Assembly: GCF_023051145.1 (NCBI RefSeq)
Contig: NZ_JALKFS010000005.1
Location: 4,915,733 to 4,979,732 of the forward strand
Reading direction: 5' to 3'
Origin: Williamsia sp. DF01-3
GTDB taxonomy: Bacteria; Actinomycetota; Actinomycetes; Mycobacteriales; Mycobacteriaceae
Length of the DNA stretch: 64,000 nucleotides
The notes beneath the pieces are model-generated. The model ran no database searches. It was not told where the DNA came from and was given only the letters and a program-made list of their open reading frames with translations. Shown here one piece after another: positions 43,711 through 51,444 of this stretch (positions are counted from its first letter, which is position 1; the number at the start of each line of letters is the position of its first letter). The position numbers were made by a program, and so were the translations under genes.

Positions 43711-44286
43711 GTGGTGGGTACCACTTTGCGGGCAAAGCAGCGTGCCCGAGTGCGTCGAGACATCGACGCCGCAGCCTTGCGCCTGTTCAGCGAACGCGGT
43801 TTCACTCGCGTCAGCACCGACGAGATCGCGGCTGCCGCAGGCGTCTCCCCGAGCACGTACTACCGGCACGTACCGAACAAGGAAGACCTGCTCCTGAGGC
43901 CGCTTCGCGCAAGCAGCGCAGCAATCGTCGACGGATTCGAAGGGCAACCGGACGACGAGCCGGTCACGCGGGCCCTCGTCGACGCGATACGAACCCAGAC
44001 CGCTGACACCGACCAGTCGGAATTGCAGCAATGGCGATCGGTGATCTCATCGGTGCCCGGGATCCTCGACCGCGTCGCGCTGATCACTGAAGAGGACCGC
44101 GCTCGGCTCATCGGCATCGCCGCGCTGCGCATGGAATCGGACCCGGCCGTGGACTACCGACCAGGTGTCGCTGTCTGCCGGGTCCTCGCAGCCGTGGAGT
44201 ACGGCTTCCGTCGGTGGATGCACACCCAGGACACGACCACGGACCTCATGCAGTGCATCGACCGCGCAATAGCCGTCACCGAGTAG
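43711..44286 (+). CDS. TetR-family regulator beside kstD
   Basis: 191 aa from GTG 43711 (VVGTTLRAKQRARVRRDIDAAALRLF) or GTG 43714; an upstream ATG frame would cover the operator and is rejected. The helix-turn-helix reads ALRLFSERGFTRVSTDEIAAAAGVSPSTYYRHVPNKEDLLLRPL. The C-terminal half resembles TetR proteins of the MftR-like C-terminal type (RVLAAVEYGFRRWM). It is divergent from kstD over a palindromic operator and probably represses it. It is not clearly KstR or KstR2. The ligand is unknown, a steroid derivative being the obvious guess. Confidence 0.9.
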   Translation: MVGTTLRAKQRARVRRDIDAAALRLFSERGFTRVSTDEIAAAAGVSPSTYYRHVPNKEDLLLRPLRASSAAIVDGFEGQPDDEPVTRALVDAIRTQTADTDQSELQQWRSVISSVPGILDRVALITEEDRARLIGIAALRMESDPAVDYRPGVAVCRVLAAVEYGFRRWMHTQDTTTDLMQCIDRAIAVTE

Positions 44287-44352
44287 CGGACAGGACTACA
44301 GTTCGATTCATATCGCGCAAGTGGCTCGGTGGTGACGGATGGAGCTCTAGCA

Positions 44353-45060
44353 ATGAGCACCGCAAACAATGATGCGTACAGGAAGATCGCAGAACTCGCG
44401 CGCGAGATGAACGAGCATCTGCCAAGCGATTCCGCGACAGCGCTCCGCGAACTCATCAACAACGCAGTCGACCACATCCCGGGCGCGACCTACGCCGGGA
44501 TCACCGTGGTTTCCACGCACAACCGGGACGTCGCCACGCCGGCAGCCACTCACGAGTACCCCCGCACGCTCGATTCGCTCCAGCAGAAGCATCGCGAGGG
44601 GCCCTGTTACGACGCTGCGGTCGAACACGACAGCTACTACATCAGCCACCTGCGTGAAGAGACCAGATGGCCATCGTTCCGGAGCGACGCGCTCGATCAG
44701 ACTCCAATTCAGTCCATTGCGGCATTTCAGCTGTTCACCACCCGTGACACCGTCGGTGCACTCAACCTGTATTCCGACGTCTCGGACGCGTTCGATCAGG
44801 AATCACGCGACCTCGGCTATATCTTCTCGGCACACGCCGCGACCGTCTGGAGTGCGCTGCAACGAGGCGAACAGTTCCGTAGCGCACTGGCCAGCCGCGA
44901 CACCATCGGGCAGGCCAAGGGCATGATCATGGAGCGCTACAGCGTCAACGCCATCCAGGCATTCGAGTTGCTGCGCAGGCTGTCTCAGGAATCCAACGTC
45001 CGCCTGCACGAGATCGCGCGTCAATTGGTCGAGAACGACCATCCGTCTGGCGCACGCTAG
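44353..45060 (+). CDS. GAF-ANTAR RNA-binding antiterminator regulator
   Basis: 235 aa from ATG 44353 (GGAG eight bases upstream). An N-terminal GAF domain (ALRELINNAVDHIPGATYAGITVV through GALNLYSDVSDAFDQESRDLGYIFSAHAA) is followed by an ANTAR domain (ALASRDTIGQAKGMIMERYSVNAIQAFELLRRLSQESNVRLHEIARQLVE). ANTAR proteins bind paired RNA hairpins to prevent termination, often under stress. No partner kinase gene is adjacent. The target RNAs cannot be told from this window. A GC-rich hairpin follows the stop codon. Confidence 0.94.
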   Translation: MSTANNDAYRKIAELAREMNEHLPSDSATALRELINNAVDHIPGATYAGITVVSTHNRDVATPAATHEYPRTLDSLQQKHREGPCYDAAVEHDSYYISHLREETRWPSFRSDALDQTPIQSIAAFQLFTTRDTVGALNLYSDVSDAFDQESRDLGYIFSAHAATVWSALQRGEQFRSALASRDTIGQAKGMIMERYSVNAIQAFELLRRLSQESNVRLHEIARQLVENDHPSGAR

Positions 45061-45086
45061 TTCGGACCGACGCGTCGACATGAGGC

Positions 45087-45122
45087 GGCGCCCCTGCCAT
45101 ATGTTGTGATACCGGGGGCGCC
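45087..45122 (+). terminator. Possible hairpin terminator after the GAF-ANTAR gene
   Basis: GGCGCCCC (45087-45094) and GGGGCGCC (45115-45122) are perfectly complementary with a 20-base loop, starting 26 bases after the stop codon. There is no U-run. The rest of the 45061-45237 gap shows nothing else that I can name. Confidence 0.4.
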
Positions 45123-45237
45123 TGATCAACGACGCCTCCGCGGTGACACCGTTGCCTAGCGTCCGACTACCCAGCCCCGTCGATCGACAATCTATTCGGC
45201 GATCCGCTCGAACCAGTGCACGCTCTGTGGAACCATC

Positions 45238-45465
45238 GTGAACATGACTTTGCATCCGGAAATCACAGCTCTCATCGAAGAGGCGGAACGGACGCGGCAG
45301 CGTGCGCTCGACCACGGGAGTACCGAACTCGCCGATCAGACACAACGCTTCATCGATGACCTCCGCGAAAAGGGCAACGCCCTGTCCGAGCCCGACGCCG
45401 AGGCGAATCAGGTACTCGAGGAAGCCAAGAGCAACCTCGCCCGACTGTCGGACGAGGGAAAGTAG
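45238..45465 (+). CDS. Small helical protein, unknown
   Basis: 75 aa (GTG 45238) or 73 aa (ATG 45244). It is highly charged and predicted wholly helical (ITALIEEAERTRQRALDHGSTELADQTQRFIDDLREKGNAL, then EANQVLEEAKSNLARLSDEGK), suggesting a short coiled coil. It has no signal, membrane segment or cysteine. It is 15 bp upstream of the next gene on the same strand and could be translated with it. No family recognised. Confidence 0.65.
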   Translation: MNMTLHPEITALIEEAERTRQRALDHGSTELADQTQRFIDDLREKGNALSEPDAEANQVLEEAKSNLARLSDEGK

Positions 45466-45480
45466 AGCGGGCAACGCGCA

Positions 45481-45987
45481 GTGAGACTCGATGAGTTCCG
45501 GCGCATCGTCCAGGCCTCCGACCCCGACGACTGGTACGTGATCAAACACCAGGGCCCGAGCTATCACGATTGGCTCGCCGGGACCGTCTCGAAAGACGGT
45601 TACCGCCTCGAAGTCAACACCCACTACGCCACGGCGTCGTACAAGCCCGACATCAGCCTCACGGTGGGCTGGGGCATGAGCCTGGACTTCGAACACCACG
45701 GCGAACGCGCGCACGACCGCACATACGAATGGTCGAAGGTGCTGTCGGACAGCCGGGTTCGTCTCGCGTTTGCCGACTTCTTCTGGTGCGGCGCTCTCGT
45801 CGACCGGTTCACCTACGTGGTGGCCGATGGTGGCCGGGCCGTACTGCCATGGGCGGTGGAGATCCAAGGACTCAAGACGACACAGTGGGAACACGACACC
45901 GCGAAGCTTTTGCATCACCTCGGTGACCACATCGAGGGTTTCGAAGAGTACTTTCGCAAGGTGGGTTTCCAGATCGATGGCACGTAG
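45481..45987 (+). CDS. Unknown soluble protein
   Basis: 168 aa from GTG 45481 (RLDEFRRIVQASDPDDWYVI). It is rich in Trp/Tyr/His (HQGPSYHDWLAG, THYATASYKPDISLTVGWGMSLDFEHHGE, ADFFWCGALVDRFTYVVADGG) and ends in an amphipathic helix (TAKLLHHLGDHIEGFEEYFRKVGF). It looks like a compact beta-rich domain. No signal peptide or known motif. The flavin monooxygenase start codon follows the stop codon directly (TAG-ATG), so the two are probably co-translated. Function not assigned. Confidence 0.75.
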   Translation: MRLDEFRRIVQASDPDDWYVIKHQGPSYHDWLAGTVSKDGYRLEVNTHYATASYKPDISLTVGWGMSLDFEHHGERAHDRTYEWSKVLSDSRVRLAFADFFWCGALVDRFTYVVADGGRAVLPWAVEIQGLKTTQWEHDTAKLLHHLGDHIEGFEEYFRKVGFQIDGT

Positions 45988-47475
45988 ATGCGCGGTGGGG
46001 TGAGCAACCCCCGCGTCGTGGTGATCGGTGCGGGCATGTCCGGACTCGCGATGGGAGTCAAGCTCAAGGCAGCCGGTTTCGACGACTTCACCATCCTGGA
46101 GAAGGGCAGTGACGTTGGCGGGGTGTGGTTTTGGAACCGCTACCCCGGGCTGGCGTGCGACGTGCCGTCGCTGCTGTATCGGTATTCGTTCCAGAACAAG
46201 ACCGACTGGCCGAAGGTCTTCTCGGCGCGAGACGACATCCACCGCTACCACCGCGACGTCGCCGACACCCACGACCTCTGGCCGCACATTCGGCTCGACA
46301 CCGAGGTCACCGACGCCTCCTTCCGCGACGGTCGATGGCATGTCGACACCGCTGCCGGCGACCGGCTCACCGCCGACTTCCTCGTCGCCGCCACCGGTGT
46401 TCTCCATCATCCGAACACACCCGACATCCCCGGTCTCGACGACTTCACCGGCAAAGTGGTGCACACCGCACGGTGGGACCCCGACCTCGAGACCGACGGC
46501 AAGCGGGTCGCCGTCATCGGCGGCGGATCCACCGGTGTGCAGATCACCGGCGCCTTGGCCCCGACGGTCCGATCGCTTGCGGTCTTTCAGCGCACACCTC
46601 AGTGGGTGTTGTGGGCGCCCACCACAGTGCGGCAGCCGAAGTTCTTGACGGCTTTGTTCAACCGGTTTCCGTCCGCCGCGCAGGCCTCGTATCGGGCTTC
46701 CGTGCGTGCCAGTGCACTGTTCACCGACCTCACCATCCATCCGGGATTCAAACGCACCGCCGTCCAGACCTACGCGCGGCTCTGCCTGTACCTGATCCGC
46801 GACAGGGAACTCCGCGAACGCCTCCGGCCCGACTATCAGCCGTTGTGCAAGCGGCAGGTGTTGTCGGGCAACTACTTTCGCGCCATCTCACGCCCCAACG
46901 TAGAGGTGATCACCGATCGGATCGATCATGTCGACCGCACCGGCATCGTCACCGTCGACGGGCGGCATCACGATCTCGACGTGATCGTTCTGGCCACCGG
47001 ATTCCGAGCCCACAACTACATGCGGCCGATGTCGGTAACCGGCCGCGACGGCATCACCATCGATCAAGCCTGGGATTCGGGCCCGCATGCGTTCGCGATG
47101 ACAAGCATTCCTGGCTTTCCGAACTTCTTCACCATCCTCGGACCCAACAGTCCGGTGGGCAGTATTCACCTGCAGACGGCCGCGGAATTGACGTGCGACC
47201 ACATCGTGGCGTGGGTCGAAAAGCATGCCCGCGGTGAGATGGCCACCGTCGAGGTGACCACCTCTGCCACGGATCGGTTCAACGCCGAGGTGCGCAAGGC
47301 GCTGGAACCGACGGTGTGGAACACCGGGTGCCAGAGCTGGTACTTCAAGGAGGACGGCAGTGTCGATCTGTGGCCGTTCGATCTGGCCACCCTCAAGAGT
47401 CATCTCGGTGCCCCGGACCTGGCGGACTACTCGCTGACCCGTCCCCGCGCCCGATCGCTTACAGAGAGCGACTGA
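45988..47475 (+). CDS. Flavin-containing Baeyer-Villiger monooxygenase
   Basis: 495 aa from ATG 45988 (a shorter start at MSGLAM is unlikely because it would cut the FAD site). Motifs: VVVIGAGMSGLAMGVKL (FAD), GSDVGGVWFWNRYPG, FTGKVVHTARW (the canonical BVMO fingerprint with His), VAVIGGGSTGVQI (NADPH), and VLATGFRAHNYMRP. Such enzymes insert oxygen next to a carbonyl or hydroxylate heteroatoms using NADPH and O2 in the cytosol. Its 3' end overlaps the convergent kinase-fusion gene by 17 bp. The substrate is unknown, although kstD lies 2.5 kb upstream. Confidence 0.92.
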   Translation: MRGGVSNPRVVVIGAGMSGLAMGVKLKAAGFDDFTILEKGSDVGGVWFWNRYPGLACDVPSLLYRYSFQNKTDWPKVFSARDDIHRYHRDVADTHDLWPHIRLDTEVTDASFRDGRWHVDTAAGDRLTADFLVAATGVLHHPNTPDIPGLDDFTGKVVHTARWDPDLETDGKRVAVIGGGSTGVQITGALAPTVRSLAVFQRTPQWVLWAPTTVRQPKFLTALFNRFPSAAQASYRASVRASALFTDLTIHPGFKRTAVQTYARLCLYLIRDRELRERLRPDYQPLCKRQVLSGNYFRAISRPNVEVITDRIDHVDRTGIVTVDGRHHDLDVIVLATGFRAHNYMRPMSVTGRDGITIDQAWDSGPHAFAMTSIPGFPNFFTILGPNSPVGSIHLQTAAELTCDHIVAWVEKHARGEMATVEVTTSATDRFNAEVRKALEPTVWNTGCQSWYFKEDGSVDLWPFDLATLKSHLGAPDLADYSLTRPRARSLTESD

Positions 47476-48511
47476 ACGCGAGCACGTCGATCGTCTGATC
47501 CGCGGCCTCCCGGGTCCCTCGGATGAACCGCGCGTTGGTCTCATCCGGCCCGAGCGCCCACCGCCTCGCCTGCTCCGGGGTCTTCCCGAAACGGATGTGC
47601 CGCTTGATGAGTCGTTCCAACCGGACATCCGCGGGTGTGTCGAGATACCAGAGCTCGTCGACGAGTTCGCGGAGACCGCTCCACGGTTCGTCCCTCGCCA
47701 GCAGGTAGTTGCCCTCGGTGATGATCACCGGCATATCGCTGGGGATGGCAATGGCCCCGGCGATGGCTTCCTCGATGTCGCGGACGTAGTCGGGCGCGTA
47801 GACCACGGACTCGGCCCGCGCCCGCAGGCGCTGCACGAGGTTGACGTATCCGTGTGCGTCGAAGGTGTCGATCGCGCCTTTCCGGTCGGCGCGTCCGAGA
47901 CGCTGCAGTTCGTTGTTCGCCAGATGGAAGCCGTCCATCGGCACGATGACCGCCGCGGCATCCAGCCGGTCGATCAGCGCCTTGGAAACGGTGCTCTTAC
48001 CGCTGCCCGGCTCCCCGACCACCCCGATGATGATCCGTTCACGCCCTTCACGCAGACGTGCCACATGAGCGAGCAGGTCTGCGATGTCGGCGATCACGAC
48101 GTGTTCCTTCCGGACGGTCTGGGTGGCCGCCGAGCTGGTCTTCGGCTTCTTGGTCTGCAACAACGGGCGTGCGGCGTTCACCAGTCCGCCGAGTGAGCGG
48201 TTCTCCAGCGACGGCAACGGAGCGTTGAGCAGCACGCTCACCGGGAGGCGCTTGGGGTCCAGCGCCCACAGAGCCCTGCCGTCCGCGGTCGGGAACAACA
48301 ACGGGTGCACGGTCTCCCCGTCGACGAACTGCTTGCCCCACCAGCGGCTGGCGACGAGCATGCCGTCCATCGGGTGACCGGTCTGCAGTTCCGCGCCGCG
48401 CCAGGTTCCGATCATGAACTCTGTCTCGACGGGCTCGGCCGCGTCGAACACCGCGAGGGCCTCCTCGGTTGTTGCGCGCTCGTCCCTGACCATCTGCTCC
48501 GCTACCGACAT
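47459..48511 (-). CDS. GXWXG domain fused to nucleoside/pantothenate-type kinase
   Basis: 350 aa from ATG 48511. Residues about 20-120 are a GXWXG-domain (EFMIGTWRGAELQTGHPMDG, WWGKQFVDGETVHPLLF, LWALDPKRLPVS, ARPLLQTKKPKT). In the usual protein this is followed by DUF4334, which is missing here. After a short linker, residues 155-350 form a P-loop kinase of the uridine kinase/PanK-like group: IIIGVVGEPGSGKSTVSKAL, VPMDGFHLANNELQRLGRADRKGAIDTFDAHGY, VIITEGNYLLARDEPW, WYLDTPADVRLERLIKRH. Both halves look intact. The kinase probably phosphorylates a sugar, nucleoside or pantothenate-like molecule. The fusion is unusual. Confidence 0.85.
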   Translation of the reverse strand: MSVAEQMVRDERATTEEALAVFDAAEPVETEFMIGTWRGAELQTGHPMDGMLVASRWWGKQFVDGETVHPLLFPTADGRALWALDPKRLPVSVLLNAPLPSLENRSLGGLVNAARPLLQTKKPKTSSAATQTVRKEHVVIADIADLLAHVARLREGRERIIIGVVGEPGSGKSTVSKALIDRLDAAAVIVPMDGFHLANNELQRLGRADRKGAIDTFDAHGYVNLVQRLRARAESVVYAPDYVRDIEEAIAGAIAIPSDMPVIITEGNYLLARDEPWSGLRELVDELWYLDTPADVRLERLIKRHIRFGKTPEQARRWALGPDETNARFIRGTREAADQTIDVLAFSRSL

Positions 48512-48619
48512 GGACCTCAAGGTAGCGAATCGGAGAGTAATTCGTGCCGGCAGTGGGAACAACTGACATCAGTAGCCTGGAAGTACTGCAGATGGTTCGT
48601 GACGATCGAGAGGCCCCCG

Positions 48620-49444
48620 ATGGAATTGATCCTGTTGATCGCGGTGATCGTTGTGGTGATCGGCATCGTCGCACTCGCCCGCAACCACGGCTCGACTCGT
48701 CGCCGCGCCGACGAAGCCATTCTTGCCGACGCGAAAGCCGATGCGAGACAAGCGATCGAGCGGCTCGGCGGCCAGGTCTTCAACCTCGTAGGCTCGAATG
48801 AACCGGCCAAGTCCGCACTTGCCGACGCGTCCGAACGTTTCAACGCTGCCGGGTCCCAGATCGAGCAGGCGGCCACCCCCAGACAAGCTGAGCTCGCCAA
48901 ACAGACTGCGCTGGAAGGCCTTTACTACGTACGAGCCGCCCGGATCGCGATGGACATGGACCCGGGACCCGAGATCGGCACGCTGGTGGGCCAGAAGAGT
49001 TCGGGTGAGGTCAGCGAGAAGCGGGAGATCGAGTACGAAGGTCGCCGGGTTGCGGCGTCACCCCAGCCGTCGGACCAGACACCGAACTACTTCCCGGGCG
49101 GCCGCGTCGCCGGCCGACCCGTCCCCGCCGGCTGGTATTCCGAGCCGTGGTGGAAGCCGGCCCTGGTCGCCGGCGCTTGGGGCCTGGGATCGGTGCTGCT
49201 GTTCAATGCCATGTTCAGCGGCATGGCCGGTGTCGGATACGACGCCCAGGCCTTCGAGAGCGGTTCTGGCGACGGGTACCAGGACGGTCTCGACGCAGGT
49301 GACGGCGATACCGACCCCGGCGACCCTGGCGACCCAGGCGACTCCGGCGATGCGGGTACCGATTACAGCGCGTCCGGGGACGACTTCGGCGGTGACAACT
49401 TCGGAGGCGGCGACTTCGGGGGCGGGGACTTCGGCGGCTTCTGA
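48620..49444 (+). CDS. Membrane protein, DUF1542-like, with Asp/Gly-rich tail
   Basis: 274 aa from ATG 48620 (GAGAGG upstream). An N-terminal helix (ELILLIAVIVVVIGIVALA) is followed by a charged helical region (ADEAILADAKADARQAIERLGGQVFNLVGSNEPAKSALADASERF) of the type annotated DUF1542 in actinobacteria, then a Tyr/Arg segment (LEGLYYVRAARIAMDMDPGPE). A second hydrophobic stretch (ALVAGAWGLGSVLLFNAMF) precedes a low-complexity acidic tail (DGDTDPGDPGDPGDSGDAG, GGDFGGGDFGGF). The protein is probably membrane-bound, with a flexible tail. Function unknown. Confidence 0.8.
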   Translation: MELILLIAVIVVVIGIVALARNHGSTRRRADEAILADAKADARQAIERLGGQVFNLVGSNEPAKSALADASERFNAAGSQIEQAATPRQAELAKQTALEGLYYVRAARIAMDMDPGPEIGTLVGQKSSGEVSEKREIEYEGRRVAASPQPSDQTPNYFPGGRVAGRPVPAGWYSEPWWKPALVAGAWGLGSVLLFNAMFSGMAGVGYDAQAFESGSGDGYQDGLDAGDGDTDPGDPGDPGDSGDAGTDYSASGDDFGGDNFGGGDFGGGDFGGF

Positions 49445-49649
49445 CCGTCCACGGTTCGACAAGTCCGTCCGATCGTATGGCGAGGATCACAAACTTCGAT
49501 TTGCTAACGGCTTACCTGCGACGACCCGGGTTCACGCACCGGTGTCGCGGCCAATTGGTCACGGATCGATAACGGTTAACGCCGTGTTTCGGGTACCGTC
49601 GGCGCGGTCGTAAAAGGCCTAGACAAAGGCCATACCAGGAGGTCCCCGA
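49445..49649 (+). promoter_or_regulatory. Leader of the lytic transglycosylase gene with TAACGG repeats
   Basis: The 205-bp leader holds TAACGG at 49505-49510 and 49570-49575, with TTAACG directly after the second. These recall the GTAAC-type elements bound by MtrA upstream of cell-wall hydrolase genes. A repeat AAAGGCC occurs twice just before the ribosome binding site AGGAGGT (49637-49643), which decides the TTG start at 49650. I looked for a ydaO-type riboswitch and did not find it. Confidence 0.35.
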
Positions 49650-50420
49650 TTGGGTAAGCATTCAGCGCCGAAGAGAAAGTCGCGTTCACCTTTCGCTCTG
49701 GCAGCTCTCGTACCCATCGGATTGGTCACCGCAGCAGCAACCGCAGAGGCCGATCACCAGCTGACCGACTCCACCAAGCAGGTGGCCGACACTCGTCAGG
49801 CCCCGCAGTCGTCGACGCCGGCTCCCGCTCCCGCTCCGGTGGTCGAGCCGGTCGCCCAAGTTGCCGCGCCTGCGCCCGCGCCGGCCCCCGAGGTCGTGCC
49901 CGCAAGCGTCACCAGTGGTCAGATCCCCCGGGTCAACTACGAGGCTTACTTCGCAGCCGGGTCGAAGCTGGCGCAGGAACTGCCGGGTTGCGGTATCTCC
50001 TGGCAGCTGATCGCCGGAATCGGACGGGTCGAGTCGACCCACGCGAACAACGGCAAGGTCGGCGACAACGGCGAGCTCCTCGCGCCCATCCTCGGCCCGG
50101 TACTCGACGGCAGCCTTGCCGGGAACAACGTCATCCACGACACCGATGGCGGTCAACTCGACGGCGACCCCAACTACGACCGCGCGGTCGGGCCGATGCA
50201 GTTCCTTCCCGAGACCTGGAAGAGGTACGCAGCGGACGGCAACGGCGACGGCGCGATCGATCCCCAGAACCTGTTCGATGCTGCCCTGACCACCGGCCGT
50301 TACCTGTGCGACGGCGGACTTGATCTCCGTGATCCCGAGCAGCAGGTCGCCGCAGTGCTCCGGTACAACAACTCGATGGAATACGTGTCCGACGTCCGAG
50401 GCTGGGCAGCGGGCTACTGA
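49650..50420 (+). CDS. Secreted lytic murein transglycosylase (SLT fold)
   Basis: 256 aa from TTG 49650, which has an excellent AGGAGGT six bases upstream. A basic N-terminus and hydrophobic segment (FALAALVPIGLVTAAATAEA) form a signal peptide. A Pro/Ala linker follows (residues about 50-90), then the SLT domain. It has the catalytic Glu in ISWQLIAGIGRVESTHANNG, AVGPMQFLPETWKRYA, an EF-hand-like calcium loop DGNGDGAIDPQNLFDAA, and AAVLRYNNSMEYVSDVRGWA. It cleaves peptidoglycan glycan strands in the wall. The 3' end overlaps the convergent DUF308 gene by 7 bp. Confidence 0.93.
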   Translation: MGKHSAPKRKSRSPFALAALVPIGLVTAAATAEADHQLTDSTKQVADTRQAPQSSTPAPAPAPVVEPVAQVAAPAPAPAPEVVPASVTSGQIPRVNYEAYFAAGSKLAQELPGCGISWQLIAGIGRVESTHANNGKVGDNGELLAPILGPVLDGSLAGNNVIHDTDGGQLDGDPNYDRAVGPMQFLPETWKRYAADGNGDGAIDPQNLFDAALTTGRYLCDGGLDLRDPEQQVAAVLRYNNSMEYVSDVRGWAAGY

Positions 50421-51019
50421 GCCTGGCTCGGGGTCTGGGCCGCTCGCGGCAGTGTCAGCAGCGTCACCACGCTGACCACGACAAGCAGGATCGCACCCAC
50501 GATGAGGAACGTGGCGATCGCCGCGCCCGGCAGGAACAGCACGATGATGCCGGCGATCACCGAGAACACACCCGACCCGATCAGGAACCACTTCGGCGCG
50601 TAGTGCGCACCCGCCAGACCGGCCGCAATTTCCTGCGCTCCCTGGAAGATCCAGCCCACGCCGATCACGATGGCCAGCAGCACCAGCGACTCACCGGGGT
50701 TGAACAGGCAGATGATGCCCGCGATCAGGACGATCGCACCCATGATGCCAAAGAACACCCTCATCGATGTCGGCAGCAGCTTCGCCGAAAAGGCCACGGT
50801 CAGCCGGTACACGCCGGTGAAGATGAGCGTGATCCCGAACAGCAGGGCGACAACCAGCAACGTCGGTTCCGGCCACACCAGGGCCACGATCCCGACGATG
50901 ATGCCGATGATGGCGCTCGCAATCAGCCCCGCCCGCACGGCATTGCGGAGTTGATCGGGAAAAGACTGAGGGACAAAGGCGTTGGTGCGGGGCGACGTGG
51001 GGCCCGTGGCGTTGGTCAT
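50414..51019 (-). CDS. DUF308/HdeD-family membrane protein
   Basis: 201 aa from ATG 51019. Six hydrophobic helices are arranged as three pairs (GLIASAIIGIIVGIVALVWP, LLVVALLFGITLIFTGVYRL, FFGIMGAIVLIAGIICLFNP, LVLLAIVIGVGWIFQGAQEIAAGL, FLIGSGVFSVIAGIIVLFLP, IATFLIVGAILLVVVSVVTLL), each containing the W/F-P turn typical of DUF308. HdeD is acid-resistance-linked in E. coli; the role in actinobacteria is unknown. It is alone on its strand apart from the small L7/L12-like gene 80 bp upstream. Confidence 0.9.
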   Translation of the reverse strand: MTNATGPTSPRTNAFVPQSFPDQLRNAVRAGLIASAIIGIIVGIVALVWPEPTLLVVALLFGITLIFTGVYRLTVAFSAKLLPTSMRVFFGIMGAIVLIAGIICLFNPGESLVLLAIVIGVGWIFQGAQEIAAGLAGAHYAPKWFLIGSGVFSVIAGIIVLFLPGAAIATFLIVGAILLVVVSVVTLLTLPRAAQTPSQAQ

Positions 51020-51100
51020 GGGGAGAACTTACAACTCCGGCGCGTCCCGGCGCAGGTGTCCGCATCCACATGCGAAACAACGCAGACTTTCTCCGCCGAT

Positions 51101-51367
51101 TCAGCCCATCGACCGGGCGAACGCGTCGATCTGTTCTTTGGCCTCCGAGAGACTGACCCCGGTCCGCTGATGCCAGAGCTTCAGAGCGAGTGGCATCTTC
51201 CCCGCCCGGATTGCGTCGGCGATCTCAGGTGGAATGGTCTCGGCGGTCGGAGCCGCCGGTGCCGGTGGCCCGTCCAGGCCCAGCCTGCGGTATAGGTCGT
51301 CGATCAGTTCGCCCTGTCGCTGCACCTGCCGCCTGAGGTCGGCAATGTCTTGCGCGTCACTGCTCAT
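51101..51367 (-). CDS. Small protein with ribosomal L7/L12 C-terminal-like domain
   Basis: 88 aa from ATG 51367. An N-terminal coiled-coil helix (DIADLRRQVQRQGELIDDLYRRLGLD), a Pro/Ala linker, and a C-terminal segment IADAIRAGKMPLALKLWHQRTGVSLSEAKEQIDAFA. The last part resembles the alpha-helical core of the bL12 C-terminal domain (the ...GLSLKEAK... helix). It is not the ribosomal protein itself. Such mini-proteins are common in actinobacteria and of unknown function; dimerisation through the N-terminal helix is likely. Confidence 0.8.
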   Translation of the reverse strand: MSSDAQDIADLRRQVQRQGELIDDLYRRLGLDGPPAPAAPTAETIPPEIADAIRAGKMPLALKLWHQRTGVSLSEAKEQIDAFARSMG

Positions 51368-51444
51368 GACAGCGGACGCTAACAGTGGCCCAAGTCGGTG
51401 TCCACGGAAAACCATGGGCACGCGCAGTAAGTGAAGATGATTAA

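Noticed and set aside
44803-46740. 645-codon minus-strand frame opposite the GAF-ANTAR gene, two small genes and the FMO
   Set aside because: It spans several well-supported opposite-strand genes and encodes an Arg/Gly/Val/His-rich product with no family features.
49445-49649. Possible ydaO (cyclic di-AMP) riboswitch before the cell-wall hydrolase gene
   Set aside because: Such switches precede some actinobacterial wall hydrolases, but I could not find the conserved ydaO core sequences in this leader.
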